Source: Andreesenia sp964489735
Lineage (GTDB): Bacteria; Bacillota; Clostridia; Tissierellales; Gottschalkiaceae
Assembly (NCBI GenBank): GCA_964489735.1
Contig: CAZBAL010000002.1
Coordinates: 1 to 64,000 of the forward strand
Reading direction: 5' to 3'
DNA length: 64,000 bases
Shown here: piece after piece, positions 18,177 through 29,356 of the stretch
How positions within the stretch are numbered: the first letter of the stretch is position 1
How the letters are laid out: every line of letters begins with the position of its first letter
The notes under the pieces: generated by a model
What the model was told of the DNA's origin: nothing
What the model saw: the letters and a program-made list of their open reading frames with translations, nothing else
Databases searched by the model: none
Position numbers and translations under genes: made by a program

Positions 18177-19661
18177 CTATATTATTTCCTCAGCTATGCT
18201 GGTAATAAATTCTATTACTCTACTTGGGAATATCCCCAAAAGAACAACTATCAAGGTCAAAACAACTATTGAAGATATCATAGCAAAAGGTGATTCCGCA
18301 ACACCTTTAAACTCTTCAACCTCTTTCTCTTTATCTTCTTCTTTCTCCGGCAAGAATGCAGTCACGAGAATTGGAAGCAGATAAGCAGCGGTTAAGAACG
18401 CACTTATCAGAAGAATTACAACAAACATGATCTTGTTTCCTCTAAGTCCCCCTAAAGCCAGGAACCATTTACTTACAAAGCCGTTAGTTGGTGGAATACC
18501 AACAAGTGAGAATGCCGCTACTGAAAAACAGGTCATAGTTATAGGCATCTTCTTTCCAATTCCTCTGAGTTCTGAAATATTTGTCTTTCCAGACGCAAAA
18601 TAGATCGACCCTGCGCAGAAGAATAGGACAATTTTAATAAACGCATGATTTACTAAATGTAACATCCCACCTACGAAAGAGTCTCTGTTAAGGAGCGAAA
18701 TTCCAAGTATTACATATCCTAGCTGTGAAATTGTTGAATATGCCAATCTCTTTTTGAGGTTATCCTGATGCAGTGCCAGTATGGAGCCCATGAGTATTGT
18801 TATACCTATTAGAATATTTATAAACAGATCCGCTCCTATTTCAGAAATTATAAGAGGAGTGAAAATAAAATATGAAATTCTCACAAGTCCAAATATTCCC
18901 GATTTTACTACCGCAACAGCATGAAGAAGAGCACTTACAGGTGTAGGTGCAACCATCGCATTCGGCAGCCAGGAATGAAAAGGAACCAGTGCAGCCTTAA
19001 CTCCAAAACCTAAGAAAAGGAGAACATAAATAGCTATCATCATGGTCTTATTTTCAGCAACTGCTATATTTTCAAATATTCCAAGCGCTCTAAAGTCCAG
19101 CGTGTTCGTCTGCTGATATAAGAGGATCATTCCAGTAATTATTAAAGTCGCTCCCCCAAATGAATACACGAGATATTTAACCCCACTATTGAGAGCCTGA
19201 TCCGTTCTGCTGTGAATAACCAGTGGGTATGTTGAAAGTGTCAAAAGTTCATAGAACATATAAAGCGTGAACAGACTTCCTGACAGGGCAATACCCATAG
19301 TCACACCCAGAGTTATCAGATAGAAAAAGAAGAATCTCTTTTCCCCACCCTCATGCTCCATATATTTAGTTGAATAAAATGAAGCTATGCACCATAGAAA
19401 TGATGCCATTATTGCAAAGAGCATACAGAATTTATCAACTTTTAGAAAAAGGTTGATGTTCTGGTTGAAGCTCATCAAAAATAGCTCCTTACCCTCATAA
19501 TTCTTTAATGCCAGAACAATAAGGAAATTACATATTACTAAAGTCACTACCGCAATATTTCTCACTTTCGGTATTTCAAGTGGTTTTAAAAGTACAATAA
19601 ATGCAATCAGAAATGGAAATATAACGGGTAGTAAAATGAATAAATTTTCCAAAATAATCAC
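18177..19661 (-). CDS. mnhD: MrpD/MnhD-like antiporter subunit (second copy)
   Basis: 494-residue multi-helix membrane protein, ND4/MrpD family, with VPFHSWLPNAMVAPTPVSALLHA as its core motif region (key residues: H, WLP, APTPVSA). Lysine and glutamate residues in mid-membrane helices are expected to carry protons. One of three related ND4/5-like subunits in this operon. Confidence 0.85.
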   Translation of the reverse strand: MIILENLFILLPVIFPFLIAFIVLLKPLEIPKVRNIAVVTLVICNFLIVLALKNYEGKELFLMSFNQNINLFLKVDKFCMLFAIMASFLWCIASFYSTKYMEHEGGEKRFFFFYLITLGVTMGIALSGSLFTLYMFYELLTLSTYPLVIHSRTDQALNSGVKYLVYSFGGATLIITGMILLYQQTNTLDFRALGIFENIAVAENKTMMIAIYVLLFLGFGVKAALVPFHSWLPNAMVAPTPVSALLHAVAVVKSGIFGLVRISYFIFTPLIISEIGADLFINILIGITILMGSILALHQDNLKKRLAYSTISQLGYVILGISLLNRDSFVGGMLHLVNHAFIKIVLFFCAGSIYFASGKTNISELRGIGKKMPITMTCFSVAAFSLVGIPPTNGFVSKWFLALGGLRGNKIMFVVILLISAFLTAAYLLPILVTAFLPEKEEDKEKEVEEFKGVAESPFAMISSIVVLTLIVVLLGIFPSRVIEFITSIAEEII

Positions 19662-19669
19662 CGCCTAAC

Positions 19670-21139
19670 TTAATTGAACACAGATAAAAATGTGTTAATT
19701 ATTTTTTCTGATCGCACACCTGCAAATATCAATCCTGCCGAAAGCAATAATAGCGGTGCAATCCTGTTTAACTTGTAAACTGCTTTTGACTCGTTTATCT
19801 CTATATCATTAGATTTCATGAAAAATCCTCTAACTATTATAGGGAAATAATAGAATGCATTTAAAAGTCCACTGATGAGTATTATAGCAACTAACAGATA
19901 GCTTTTTGTCCATGCCGCCTCAGATGCAAGATTCCACTTGCTGACAAATCCAGGCAGCATAGGAATTCCAACCATGGACATAGCAGCTAGTGTAAATGCT
20001 AAAAACTCCACAGGCATTCTCTTACCAAGTCCGTTCAACCTGTTTATATATTTAGTATCCAGCTCTAAATTCATGCTGCCAGCAGTCAAGAATAATATTG
20101 ATTTAGCTAGTGCATGAGCTATTATATGATAATATGCAAATGCAAGTCCAAATGTCGTTCCGAGTCCCATTCCGAAAAATACATATCCCATCTGAGCAAC
20201 AGTGGAATAGGCAATCGTTCTCTTTAACTCTGTCTGAGCTATTGCAAGTATAGAACCTATTATCATTCCTGCACATCCAAGCACTAAAAGCACATTGAAT
20301 ATATAGTGAACCTCTGGTATATCAGTACCAAGCGTTCTATATATTATCTTCACATAAAGATAGAAGAATGCCTTTATTACAAGTGCTGACAGAAGTGCTG
20401 ATGATGTCGTAGGTGCAGTCGAGTGTCCATCCGGCAGCCAGGTATGAAGTGGAAAAAGTGCACTTTTTATTCCTAGCCCGATAGTAAACAGTGCCGTACT
20501 TATCAAAATAACATTCTGATAGTCTGCATGATTTTCCAATATCTCTCTATGAATAAAACTCATATTTAAATTTCCCGTAATAGAGAAAATAAATGCTACT
20601 CCCATCAGAAAAAGACCTGAGCCAAGACTGCTCAAAATCAAATACTTAAGTGTAGCTAGGAAATTATCCTTTTTGTTCTTGATTACAATAATTCCGCATG
20701 CCGCCAGTGTTCCTATTTCAATAAATACGTATGAGTTAAATATGTCATTTGTGAAAATAACTCCTAATAATGAGCCAATAAGTATATTAGTTAAAAAATA
20801 ATATATTTTCACTCTGCCCTTGTCTATTTCTCTAGGTATTGTGTCATATGAATACCATGTAACCACACCATATACAAATGAGAACAGGACAGAAAAAACT
20901 GCTTCCACAGGTCCGATGGACAGTTCTATACCCCAAGGCGATTCGAAATGTCCCGCATTATATATGAATGAACCATTTTTTAGTGTATATGACAGTAAAA
21001 ATGCCGAAAGCACAATCAGAATTACTGATGTAATACCAGCAACTATCTTTGATACTCTGTTTTTAAAAATCAATATGCCGAGAAAACCCAGTACATATGG
21101 CAAAATTACCATCAATAAAGGAAAACTGTCTATATTCAT
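19670..21139 (-). CDS. mnhD: MrpD/MnhD-like antiporter subunit (first copy)
   Basis: 489-residue polytopic protein of the MrpD/NuoM family; core motif FPLHTWLPDGHSTAPTTSSA. Its start overlaps the last base of the mnhC stop, so the two are translationally coupled. Position directly after mnhC is that of canonical mnhD. Confidence 0.88.
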   Translation of the reverse strand: MNIDSFPLLMVILPYVLGFLGILIFKNRVSKIVAGITSVILIVLSAFLLSYTLKNGSFIYNAGHFESPWGIELSIGPVEAVFSVLFSFVYGVVTWYSYDTIPREIDKGRVKIYYFLTNILIGSLLGVIFTNDIFNSYVFIEIGTLAACGIIVIKNKKDNFLATLKYLILSSLGSGLFLMGVAFIFSITGNLNMSFIHREILENHADYQNVILISTALFTIGLGIKSALFPLHTWLPDGHSTAPTTSSALLSALVIKAFFYLYVKIIYRTLGTDIPEVHYIFNVLLVLGCAGMIIGSILAIAQTELKRTIAYSTVAQMGYVFFGMGLGTTFGLAFAYYHIIAHALAKSILFLTAGSMNLELDTKYINRLNGLGKRMPVEFLAFTLAAMSMVGIPMLPGFVSKWNLASEAAWTKSYLLVAIILISGLLNAFYYFPIIVRGFFMKSNDIEINESKAVYKLNRIAPLLLLSAGLIFAGVRSEKIINTFLSVFN

Positions 21140-21504
21140 TAGGCGTCTCCTCTCATTTTAATTATTTCATCGAGCTCTATCGTTCCATATGTCTTATGAA
21201 TCTTCAATGTCAATCCCAGTAAAAATGCTGTTATACTGATTGCAACAACAATTCCCGTAAGCATAAGTGATGTCGGTATGGGATTTACATAGGCATCTAC
21301 TCCATGATAACCATCTACGATTATGGGCGCTTCTCTGCCAGGCACATATCCTTTTGCAATGAAGAAAAGGAAAATAGACGTATCCATTATGTTCATGCCT
21401 ATTATCTTACGTATTAGATTGTTATTTATAAGCATGATTGCAAATCCGATACCAAATAGTATGATTGCTCCTGTTTCGATATAATTTATTGCGAATTTTT
21501 CCAT
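21139..21504 (-). CDS. mnhC: Na+/H+ antiporter subunit MnhC/MrpC (NuoK-like)
   Basis: 121-residue, three-helix protein of the NuoK/MrpC family. The opening helix (GAIILFGIGFAIMLI), NLIRKIIGMNIMDTSIFLFF and the TGIVVAISITAFLLGL third helix fit the family. Ends at the start of mnhD. Confidence 0.9.
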   Translation of the reverse strand: MEKFAINYIETGAIILFGIGFAIMLINNNLIRKIIGMNIMDTSIFLFFIAKGYVPGREAPIIVDGYHGVDAYVNPIPTSLMLTGIVVAISITAFLLGLTLKIHKTYGTIELDEIIKMRGDA

Positions 21505-21506
21505 AG

Positions 21507-21926
21507 TTATATCTCCCCCTCATCGAAGAGTCTGAAAAAAACGTATATTGTTATTGCAACGATGATTCCAACGCATATATTCAAAGGAACTATATATCCG
21601 GCACTTAAAATATTGCCAGGCATACCTTTTCCTAAATGAGGTGCATCAATATGACTTCCACCCGTGATAAAGCTATATCCTTTTACAATTCCATAAAACA
21701 ATATTGCTGACGTAGCTACTCTCAGCAAGTTTTTGAATTTAAACTTCTTTTTACAGTACTCGCTCCCATACGATAAGTAAGTGAGTATCAGACTTGCCCC
21801 CAATATAGTTCCTCCAGCAAATCCTCCACCTGGAGACATGTGCCCAAATAAAACTACATAGATTCCAAAAACCTGCATGAAAGGAACTATCAGCTTCCCT
21901 ACCGTTTTTAAAATTACACTATTCAT
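21507..21926 (-). CDS. mnhB: Na+/H+ antiporter subunit MnhB/MrpB
   Basis: 139-residue membrane protein with the MnhB signature GHMSPGGGFAGGTILGAS and four hydrophobic segments. Overlaps the upstream MbhE-like gene by eight bases. Confidence 0.93.
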   Translation of the reverse strand: MNSVILKTVGKLIVPFMQVFGIYVVLFGHMSPGGGFAGGTILGASLILTYLSYGSEYCKKKFKFKNLLRVATSAILFYGIVKGYSFITGGSHIDAPHLGKGMPGNILSAGYIVPLNICVGIIVAITIYVFFRLFDEGEI

Positions 21927-22218
21927 CTTCTTCCATCTCCAGTTTTGAATCCTTCATCATAATACAAACTATTACTATTATAGAAGTGAACAACACCGAT
22001 GCTTCCACAAATGTATCGAAAGCTCTGTAGTCAAGTATTACACCTGCTACGATATTAGTCACCCCTGTTTCTTCCATAGCCTTTTCTATATATCTTTCTG
22101 ACACATAATTGTGCACAGGGCTAGCAGGATCACCAAAGTCTGGCAGCTCACTTACACCCAGTAAAAGGATAGCTATTAAGGCCATGGTCAATACAACCGC
22201 TAATGCTTTTCTAATCAT
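21919..22218 (-). CDS. MbhE-like antiporter subunit (equivalent to an MrpA C-terminal part)
   Basis: 99 residues, with an N-terminal helix, an extracytoplasmic loop (NYVSERYIEKAMEETGVTNIV) and then VILDYRAFDTFVEASVLFTSI. The YRxxDTxxEAxVLFxA pattern is that of the MrpA C-terminal/MbhE domain, here a separate gene as in archaeal Mbh operons. Overlaps neighbours on both sides. Confidence 0.85.
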   Translation of the reverse strand: MIRKALAVVLTMALIAILLLGVSELPDFGDPASPVHNYVSERYIEKAMEETGVTNIVAGVILDYRAFDTFVEASVLFTSIIVIVCIMMKDSKLEMEEDE

Positions 22219-22453
22219 TTTCCCTGCTCCTTATCCTTCTCAAAGTCACAACGAATAATATTGTGGTTACACCTGCTCCTACTGCAGCTTCTGTAATAGC
22301 AAGGTCTGGGGCATTTAACTGCTCCCATATAAGCGCCATTATAAGGCTATATACCATAAATACTATTATTGCACCTATAAGATCTTTAATAAATGCAACA
22401 GCAATAGAAGAAATGATCAGGAAAACAAGCATTATAACTAAAAATATTTCCAT
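22211..22453 (-). CDS. DUF4040/MbhD-like antiporter subunit
   Basis: 80-residue, two- to three-helix protein; LNAPDLAITEAAVGAGVTTILF is the DUF4040 (MbhD, MrpA C-terminal region) signature (APDLA.TE..VGA). In typical bacteria this domain is fused within MrpA; here it is a free gene. Adjoins mnhG. Confidence 0.87.
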   Translation of the reverse strand: MEIFLVIMLVFLIISSIAVAFIKDLIGAIIVFMVYSLIMALIWEQLNAPDLAITEAAVGAGVTTILFVVTLRRIRSREND

Positions 22454-22764
22454 TAAAGCTCAACTCCTTCTTTCTTCTCTTTTTTCTTTTTCTTTATCAA
22501 AATCGATTTTGCAATCAGATGTGTTGCTGTTGGATTAGTTATCCATAAAAATATGATTGTGACAATAAGTTTTACGCTGGAAAACGATATTCCATCGTAT
22601 ATTACTAATGCAAATAAAGACATCGCCGCCCCTAATGTGTCACATTTAGCAGCCGCATGTGCTCTGGTAAACGTATCCGGAAACCTCATAAGTCCTATAG
22701 TTCCTACATAGAAAAAAAAGATTCCACCTATCAAGAACAAACTTGCCAGTATATCTCTAATCAT
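22453..22764 (-). CDS. mnhG: Na+/H+ antiporter subunit MnhG/MrpG
   Basis: 103 residues, three helices. GTIGLMRFPDTFTRAHAAAKCDTLG is the MnhG signature (GLMRFPD..TRxHAxxKxDTLG). Lysine-rich C-terminal tail. Overlaps mnhF by eight bases. Confidence 0.93.
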   Translation of the reverse strand: MIRDILASLFLIGGIFFFYVGTIGLMRFPDTFTRAHAAAKCDTLGAAMSLFALVIYDGISFSSVKLIVTIIFLWITNPTATHLIAKSILIKKKKKEKKEGVEL

Positions 22765-23020
22765 CTTCTACCTCCACTACAACCTTAGATATGAAAGTTG
22801 AGCCTAGAAAACTTATAAGAGCATATACGAGAACTATATCTATGAAATATGTTTCTTTTATGATATAAGAAACCGCTGAAATAAGTACGATTGTTTTTGT
22901 TCCGATAACGTTTATGGCAATTAGTCTATCTGCAAATTCAGGTCCTTTAATTGCTCTTGCAAAACAGATTAAAATACTGACTGCAAGTGCTATAGTAGAC
23001 CCTATTAGCATTTTTTCCAT
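22757..23020 (-). CDS. mnhF: Na+/H+ antiporter subunit MnhF/MrpF
   Basis: 87 residues, three helices; GPEFADRLIAINVIGTKTI matches the MnhF pattern GPxxADRxxAxNxIGT. One base after mnhE. Confidence 0.92.
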   Translation of the reverse strand: MEKMLIGSTIALAVSILICFARAIKGPEFADRLIAINVIGTKTIVLISAVSYIIKETYFIDIVLVYALISFLGSTFISKVVVEVEDD

Positions 23021-23021
23021 A

Positions 23022-23498
23022 TTAATCCCTCTCTATATCTAAAAGTAGTTTTTCTATTTTAGATTCTGTCACTCCGGAAATATTCTCATCCCTAAGTGCA
23101 TGTATTAAAAGCTTGTTCCCATCCAGTGATACGGTAATTGTTCCTGGAGTTATTGTAATAGTATTTGCAAATAAAACTCTCAGTTTTTCCGATTTCAATG
23201 ATGTTTCATATTCAAATAGCTGTGGCTGAATAATCAGATTTTTACTTAAAACAATTTTTGCCACATCTATATTAGACAATACTATCTCCTTTAAAAGCAG
23301 AATACCGACCTTTATAAACAATAAAGGCTTTCTTATTTTAACTTCATTCTCGACTCCATCAGATTGCTCGTCTCTGTTGAAAAACAGTATGAGCAGAACA
23401 ACAACCAACCCTAAAGAGAAACTTTCAATAGTGAATCTCTCCGAAAGTATAGTCCAGAAGATATATAGAGCGAAAAAAAGCAATACTTTTCCTTTCAT
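23022..23498 (-). CDS. mnhE: Na+/H+ antiporter subunit MnhE/MrpE
   Basis: 158 residues, two N-terminal helices and a C-terminal soluble part with NTITITPGTITVSLDG, the MnhE signature. First gene of the ten-gene operon, 86 bases after pyc and its terminator; its own promoter could not be fixed by eye, so readthrough from pyc is possible. Confidence 0.92.
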   Translation of the reverse strand: MKGKVLLFFALYIFWTILSERFTIESFSLGLVVVLLILFFNRDEQSDGVENEVKIRKPLLFIKVGILLLKEIVLSNIDVAKIVLSKNLIIQPQLFEYETSLKSEKLRVLFANTITITPGTITVSLDGNKLLIHALRDENISGVTESKIEKLLLDIERD

Positions 23499-23532
23499 TT
23501 CCTCACTCCTATACTATTTTTTTCATGAAAAA

Positions 23533-23577
23533 AGCCATTGAAAACGGTTTTAGGTGTTTATACTGTTTTCAATGGCT
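23533..23577 (-). terminator. Terminator of pyc
   Basis: Perfect 13-bp stem AGCCATTGAAAAC / GTTTTCAATGGCT with a T run after it on the minus strand, eight bases after the pyc stop. Confidence 0.85.
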
Positions 23578-23584
23578 ATAAAAT

Positions 23585-26500
23585 CTATTTAAGTTTAGCT
23601 AAAAGCTCTCCAGTCTGTACGCTCTGCTCTTCTTTTACTAGAACAGTCTCAACCACACCGTCAACAGGAGAAGCAACATTAGTTTCCATCTTCATCGCTT
23701 CGATTACTGCTATCGTCTGGTTAGCTTTTACCTCGTCTCCTTCTTTAACAAGAACTTTAATTATGTTTCCAGGTATACTAGCACCTATTTCCTTCTCATC
23801 GTCAGGATCTGCCATAATAACTTCTGATTCAGCCTGTCCTGAAGTGATAATATAACTGTCTTCATCCTTTAGTCTTGTCGCTCTTCTCATACCATTAACT
23901 TCATAGTATAGAGTTCTGTAACCGTCTTCTTCTAATCTACCGATTTCTAGAAGCTTGATTACAAGTGTCTTACCTTCTTCAAGTTCAACTTCACAAGTTT
24001 CACCTTCATTAATTCCATAGAAGAATATATCGCTGCCCATTTTTGACAGAGATCCATTTACAGAAACGTACTCAACATACTCTTCAAAAACTTTCGGATA
24101 AAGCGCATACGCAAGTTTGTCCTGCATAGTTGCATCTATGTTGTACTTTTTCTTTAAATGCTCTCCAATTGCATCGAAATCTTCTGGCTCTAACAATTCT
24201 CCAGGTCTGCAAGTTATAGGCTCTTTTCCTTTAAGAACCAGTTTCTGTAAGTCCTCAGGGAATCCTCCTATCGGCTGACCTATCATTCCTTCAAAATATG
24301 AAACTACTGAATCAGGGAAAGCCATATCTTTACCTTTAACATATATGTTTTCAGGTGTAAGTTCATTTTGAACCATGAATATAGCCATATCCCCTACAAC
24401 TTTAGAAGTTGGAGTAACTTTAACTATATCACCAAACATTTCGTTAACTGTTTTGTACATCTCTTTAACTTCATCAAACTTGTGTCCAATTCCAAAACTC
24501 TCAACCTGTGGTTTAAGGTTTGAATACTGTCCACCAGGTATTTCATATTTGTAAATCTCTGTAGTTCCTGAGTTAAGGTCAGATTCAAACTGCTTGTAAA
24601 CCGGTCTCACTGATGCCCAGTAATCTGAGATCTTTTGCAGCTCATCTAAATCCATCTTAGTTGCTCTCGGTGTATTCTCAAGAGCCGCAACAACTGAGTT
24701 AAGCGCAGGCTGTGAAGTCAATCCTGACATACTGTTGAATGCAGTATCAACTATATCTACACCTGCCTCTACAGCTGATAGAATTGCAGCTACACCATTT
24801 CCTGAAGTATCATGTGTGTGGAAATGAACTGGAATTCCAATTTCTGATTTTAATGCTCTTACTAATTTACCTGCAGCATATGGCTTAAGCAGCGCAGACA
24901 TATCTTTTATTGCTAGTATATGAGCACCCATCTTCTCAAGCTCTTTTGCAGTATTTATATAATATTCAAGTGTATACTTGTCTTTGCTGTCATCTAAAAT
25001 ATCCCCTGTGTAACAGATACATGCTTCAGCAACTTTATCAGTTTTCAGCACTTCATCAATAGCAACTTCCATTCCCTTTAACCAGTTAAGCGAGTCGAAT
25101 ATTCTGAATACATCTATTCCAGAATCTGCTGATTCTTTGATAAAGCTTCTTATTACGTTGTCAGGATAGTTCTTATACCCAACAGCATTAGCACCTCTGA
25201 AAAGCATTTGGAACAGTATGTTAGGTATTTTCTCTCTAAGTTTAGCAAGTCTTTCCCATGGAGATTCTTTTAGGAATCTGTAAGCAACGTCAAATGTAGC
25301 TCCTCCCCACATCTCTAATGAGAAAAGATCTTTAGCAAGCACTGAAGTTGCTTCTGCCACTTTTAACATATCATTTGTTCTAAGTCTAGTAGCCATAAGT
25401 GACTGATGAGCATCTCTCAGTGTAGTGTCTGTCAGTAGAACCTGATCTGAATTATTGATCCAGTCAACAAGTCCTGCAGCACCTTTTTCATCTAGTATCT
25501 GCTTAGTTCCTGTAAGGATTTCCGGCTTTTCAAATACTGGCACCTTAGGTACATCGAATTTTTCCATGAACTCTCTTGAGTGAGTTTTCATAGACTTTTC
25601 TCCGATGTAGTTAAGCAGCTTTAACTCCATATCCGTACTAGTTTCAATAGCAAAAAGCTCTGGATTATTTTCTATAAATCCTGTATCACAATTTCCAGCA
25701 AGGAAATCAGGGTGATTCATAACATTTATTAAGAAAGGAATATTCGTTTTAACACCCTTTATAGTTAACTCCTGAAGAGTTCTCTTAGCTTTTCTTATTG
25801 TATCAGGCCATGTTCTAGCATGTGATGTCGCTTTAACCAATAGTGAATCGTAATAAGGAGAAATAACTGCTCCAGCGAATCCGTTTCCACCATCAAGTCT
25901 TACACCGAATCCTGAACCTGTTCTGTATATCTCAATAGTTCCTGTATCAGGCGCAAAGTTATTAAGCGGATCTTCAGTAGTTACCCTACACTGTATTGAG
26001 TATCCTCTAGGAACTATAGAGTCCTGAGATTTTATTCCTATATTTTCAGAGTCAAGTCTTTCACCTTCTGCTATACGTATCTGTGATTGAACGATATCAA
26101 CTCCTGTTACCATCTCTGTTATCGTATGCTCAACCTGAATTCTTGGGTTCATCTCAATAAAATAGTGATCTCCAGATGCATCAAGAAGGAACTCAACTGT
26201 TCCAGCTGATCTGTAATCAACAGCTTTAGCTATTTTAACGGCATCTTCACATATCTTCTGTCTCTGTTCTTCAGTTATGCAAAGTGCTGGTGTGAACTCA
26301 ACAACTTTCTGGTGTCTTCTCTGAATTGAACAGTCTCTTTCAAAAAGATGAACTATGTTACCATATTTGTCACCTAAAATCTGTACTTCAATATGCTTAG
26401 GTTTTTCAAGATATTTCTCAACGAAAACATCGTCTATACCGAAAGCTTTTTTAGCTTCATTCTTTGCACTGTAATACTCTTCTATAAGGTTTTCTTCAGA

Positions 26501-27025
26501 TCTTACAATTCTCATACCTCTACCGCCACCACCGGCAGCAGCTTTAAGAATTACAGGATAACCGCAGAACTCAGCATATTCTCTAACTTCATCTTCGTTA
26601 GTAGCAGCTTTTTCTATTCCTGGTATTGTTGGAACTCCAACTTCGTTAGCAACCATTTTAGACTTGATCTTATCCCCTAGTCTATCCATCATCTCGTGAG
26701 TTGGTCCAATAAACTCTATTCCTGCTTCTTCACATTTTCTAGCAAATTCAGTGTTTTCTGATAAGAAACCATATCCAGGATGTATTGCATCTACTCCCTT
26801 ATTTTTTGCTAAAGTTATAATTTCATCAATATTCAAATATGCCTCTACAGGCCCTTTGTTCATGCCAATAAGATACGATTCATCCGCTTTAGTTCTGAAT
26901 AATGCGTTTTTATCTTCTTTTGAATAAATTGCAACTGATCTGATTCCCAGCTCTCCACAAGCTCTGAAAACTCTTATTGCAATTTCCCCTCTATTAGCAA
27001 CTAGTATGCGTCTAATTTTTTTCAA
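23585..27025 (-). CDS. pyc: Pyruvate carboxylase
   Basis: Biotin enzyme making oxaloacetate from pyruvate and bicarbonate. About 1146 residues: biotin carboxylase domain (ANRGEIAIRV, AAAGGGGRGMR), carboxyltransferase (DTTLRDAHQSL, metal-site HFHTHDTSG), and C-terminal biotinyl domain with the biotin lysine in EAMKMETNV. The start is a TTG at 27025, six bases after AGAGGTG; the longer GTG reading begins inside that site. Feeds the adjacent Re-citrate synthase. Confidence 0.96.
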   Translation of the reverse strand: MKKIRRILVANRGEIAIRVFRACGELGIRSVAIYSKEDKNALFRTKADESYLIGMNKGPVEAYLNIDEIITLAKNKGVDAIHPGYGFLSENTEFARKCEEAGIEFIGPTHEMMDRLGDKIKSKMVANEVGVPTIPGIEKAATNEDEVREYAEFCGYPVILKAAAGGGGRGMRIVRSEENLIEEYYSAKNEAKKAFGIDDVFVEKYLEKPKHIEVQILGDKYGNIVHLFERDCSIQRRHQKVVEFTPALCITEEQRQKICEDAVKIAKAVDYRSAGTVEFLLDASGDHYFIEMNPRIQVEHTITEMVTGVDIVQSQIRIAEGERLDSENIGIKSQDSIVPRGYSIQCRVTTEDPLNNFAPDTGTIEIYRTGSGFGVRLDGGNGFAGAVISPYYDSLLVKATSHARTWPDTIRKAKRTLQELTIKGVKTNIPFLINVMNHPDFLAGNCDTGFIENNPELFAIETSTDMELKLLNYIGEKSMKTHSREFMEKFDVPKVPVFEKPEILTGTKQILDEKGAAGLVDWINNSDQVLLTDTTLRDAHQSLMATRLRTNDMLKVAEATSVLAKDLFSLEMWGGATFDVAYRFLKESPWERLAKLREKIPNILFQMLFRGANAVGYKNYPDNVIRSFIKESADSGIDVFRIFDSLNWLKGMEVAIDEVLKTDKVAEACICYTGDILDDSKDKYTLEYYINTAKELEKMGAHILAIKDMSALLKPYAAGKLVRALKSEIGIPVHFHTHDTSGNGVAAILSAVEAGVDIVDTAFNSMSGLTSQPALNSVVAALENTPRATKMDLDELQKISDYWASVRPVYKQFESDLNSGTTEIYKYEIPGGQYSNLKPQVESFGIGHKFDEVKEMYKTVNEMFGDIVKVTPTSKVVGDMAIFMVQNELTPENIYVKGKDMAFPDSVVSYFEGMIGQPIGGFPEDLQKLVLKGKEPITCRPGELLEPEDFDAIGEHLKKKYNIDATMQDKLAYALYPKVFEEYVEYVSVNGSLSKMGSDIFFYGINEGETCEVELEEGKTLVIKLLEIGRLEEDGYRTLYYEVNGMRRATRLKDEDSYIITSGQAESEVIMADPDDEKEIGASIPGNIIKVLVKEGDEVKANQTIAVIEAMKMETNVASPVDGVVETVLVKEEQSVQTGELLAKLK

Positions 27026-27092
27026 GTATAGCACCTCTTTCTGTTATATAGTGTTTATATATTATTCATATTTTATGAAGTTTATTACTCAA

Positions 27093-28340
<1,248 letters not shown>

Positions 28341-28415
28341 GAAAATCCCTCCATTTAGTATAACAATCATTCTTATTATGATATCATATAAAGCCCATTA
28401 TTTCAATGTTTAGCC

Positions 28416-29213
28416 TTATTTATTTGACAAGAACATAGTCCCAATATCTTCTCCATCCAACACTTGATACAGTATCTTCGGTTCCGTTCCATTTGCAATT
28501 ACAGTTTCAATTCCTTCTTTACCGCATATTTTTGCAGCAGACAGTTTTGTAACCATACCGCCTGTTCCAAATTTACTTCCGCTTCCTGATGCCAACTGCT
28601 CTATACTTCTTGTAACCTCTTCAACTTCATGTATAATTTCTGCATCTTTATTCGTTCTAGGATCAGCAGTATAAAGTCCATCAATATCAGATAAGAGGAT
28701 CAACAGATCTGCTCCTATAAGAGTTGATACTATAGCAGACAGCGTGTCATTATCTCCAAATTGCATCTCGAAAGTAGAGATTGTATCATTTTCATTTACA
28801 ACAGGTATTATTTTCATATCTATTAGAGTTTCAAAAGTGTTCTCTGCATTCTGTTTTCCTGTCGGATCATTCATCACATTTTTAGTGATCAATATCTGTG
28901 AAGAAGTCTGATTGTATTCATTGAAAAACTTCTGGTAAATCTTCATAAGAATCGCCTGACCTACAGATGCAGCCGCCTGTTTCTGCTGAAGACTCATTTC
29001 TCCAATTTCTAGATTCATCTTTTTCGCTCCTACAGTTATTGCTCCTGAAGAAACTAACACTATCTCTTTGCCACTGCTCACTAAATCCGACAACACCCTC
29101 ACAAGCTTTTCCATCCTATGTAGATTTACATTTCCATTTTCATGAGTGAGTGTTGTTGTTCCAACTTTCACGACTATTCTCTTTGCATCGAGAATTCTAT
29201 CTCTACCTCTCAT
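28416..29213 (-). CDS. proB: Glutamate 5-kinase (short form without PUA domain)
   Basis: Phosphorylates glutamate in the first proline step. 265 residues from the ATG at 29213, behind GAAGGAA. Amino-acid-kinase fold: VVKVGTTTLT, LVSSGAITVG, ENDTISTFE, SDIDGLYTADPR and KFGTGGMVTKLSAA. It lacks the C-terminal PUA domain of E. coli ProB, common in Firmicutes. The proBA pair lies 75 bases apart. Confidence 0.94.
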   Translation of the reverse strand: MRGRDRILDAKRIVVKVGTTTLTHENGNVNLHRMEKLVRVLSDLVSSGKEIVLVSSGAITVGAKKMNLEIGEMSLQQKQAAASVGQAILMKIYQKFFNEYNQTSSQILITKNVMNDPTGKQNAENTFETLIDMKIIPVVNENDTISTFEMQFGDNDTLSAIVSTLIGADLLILLSDIDGLYTADPRTNKDAEIIHEVEEVTRSIEQLASGSGSKFGTGGMVTKLSAAKICGKEGIETVIANGTEPKILYQVLDGEDIGTMFLSNK

Positions 29214-29298
29214 CAGAATTCCTTCTTTCATATTTATTAAATATTTTTTGAATAATTATTCTATTATTTCTTAATTATCTATATTCTATCATAAATAA

Positions 29299-29332
29299 AT
29301 ATAGATAACCGGATTTCTCCGATTATCTATAT
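29299..29332. terminator. Hairpin after the aconitase gene
   Basis: ATATAGATAA / TTATCTATAT outer stem with an inner CGGA / TCCG stem and TTTC loop; follows the acn stop by about 25 bases. No long T run, so termination may be partial. Confidence 0.5.
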
Positions 29333-29356
29333 TGAAGTAATATCATTAACTTTTTA

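Noticed and set aside
16167..23498. Complex I or membrane-bound hydrogenase
   Set aside because: No hydrogenase, ferredoxin-like or quinone-site subunits adjoin; only the antiporter module is present.
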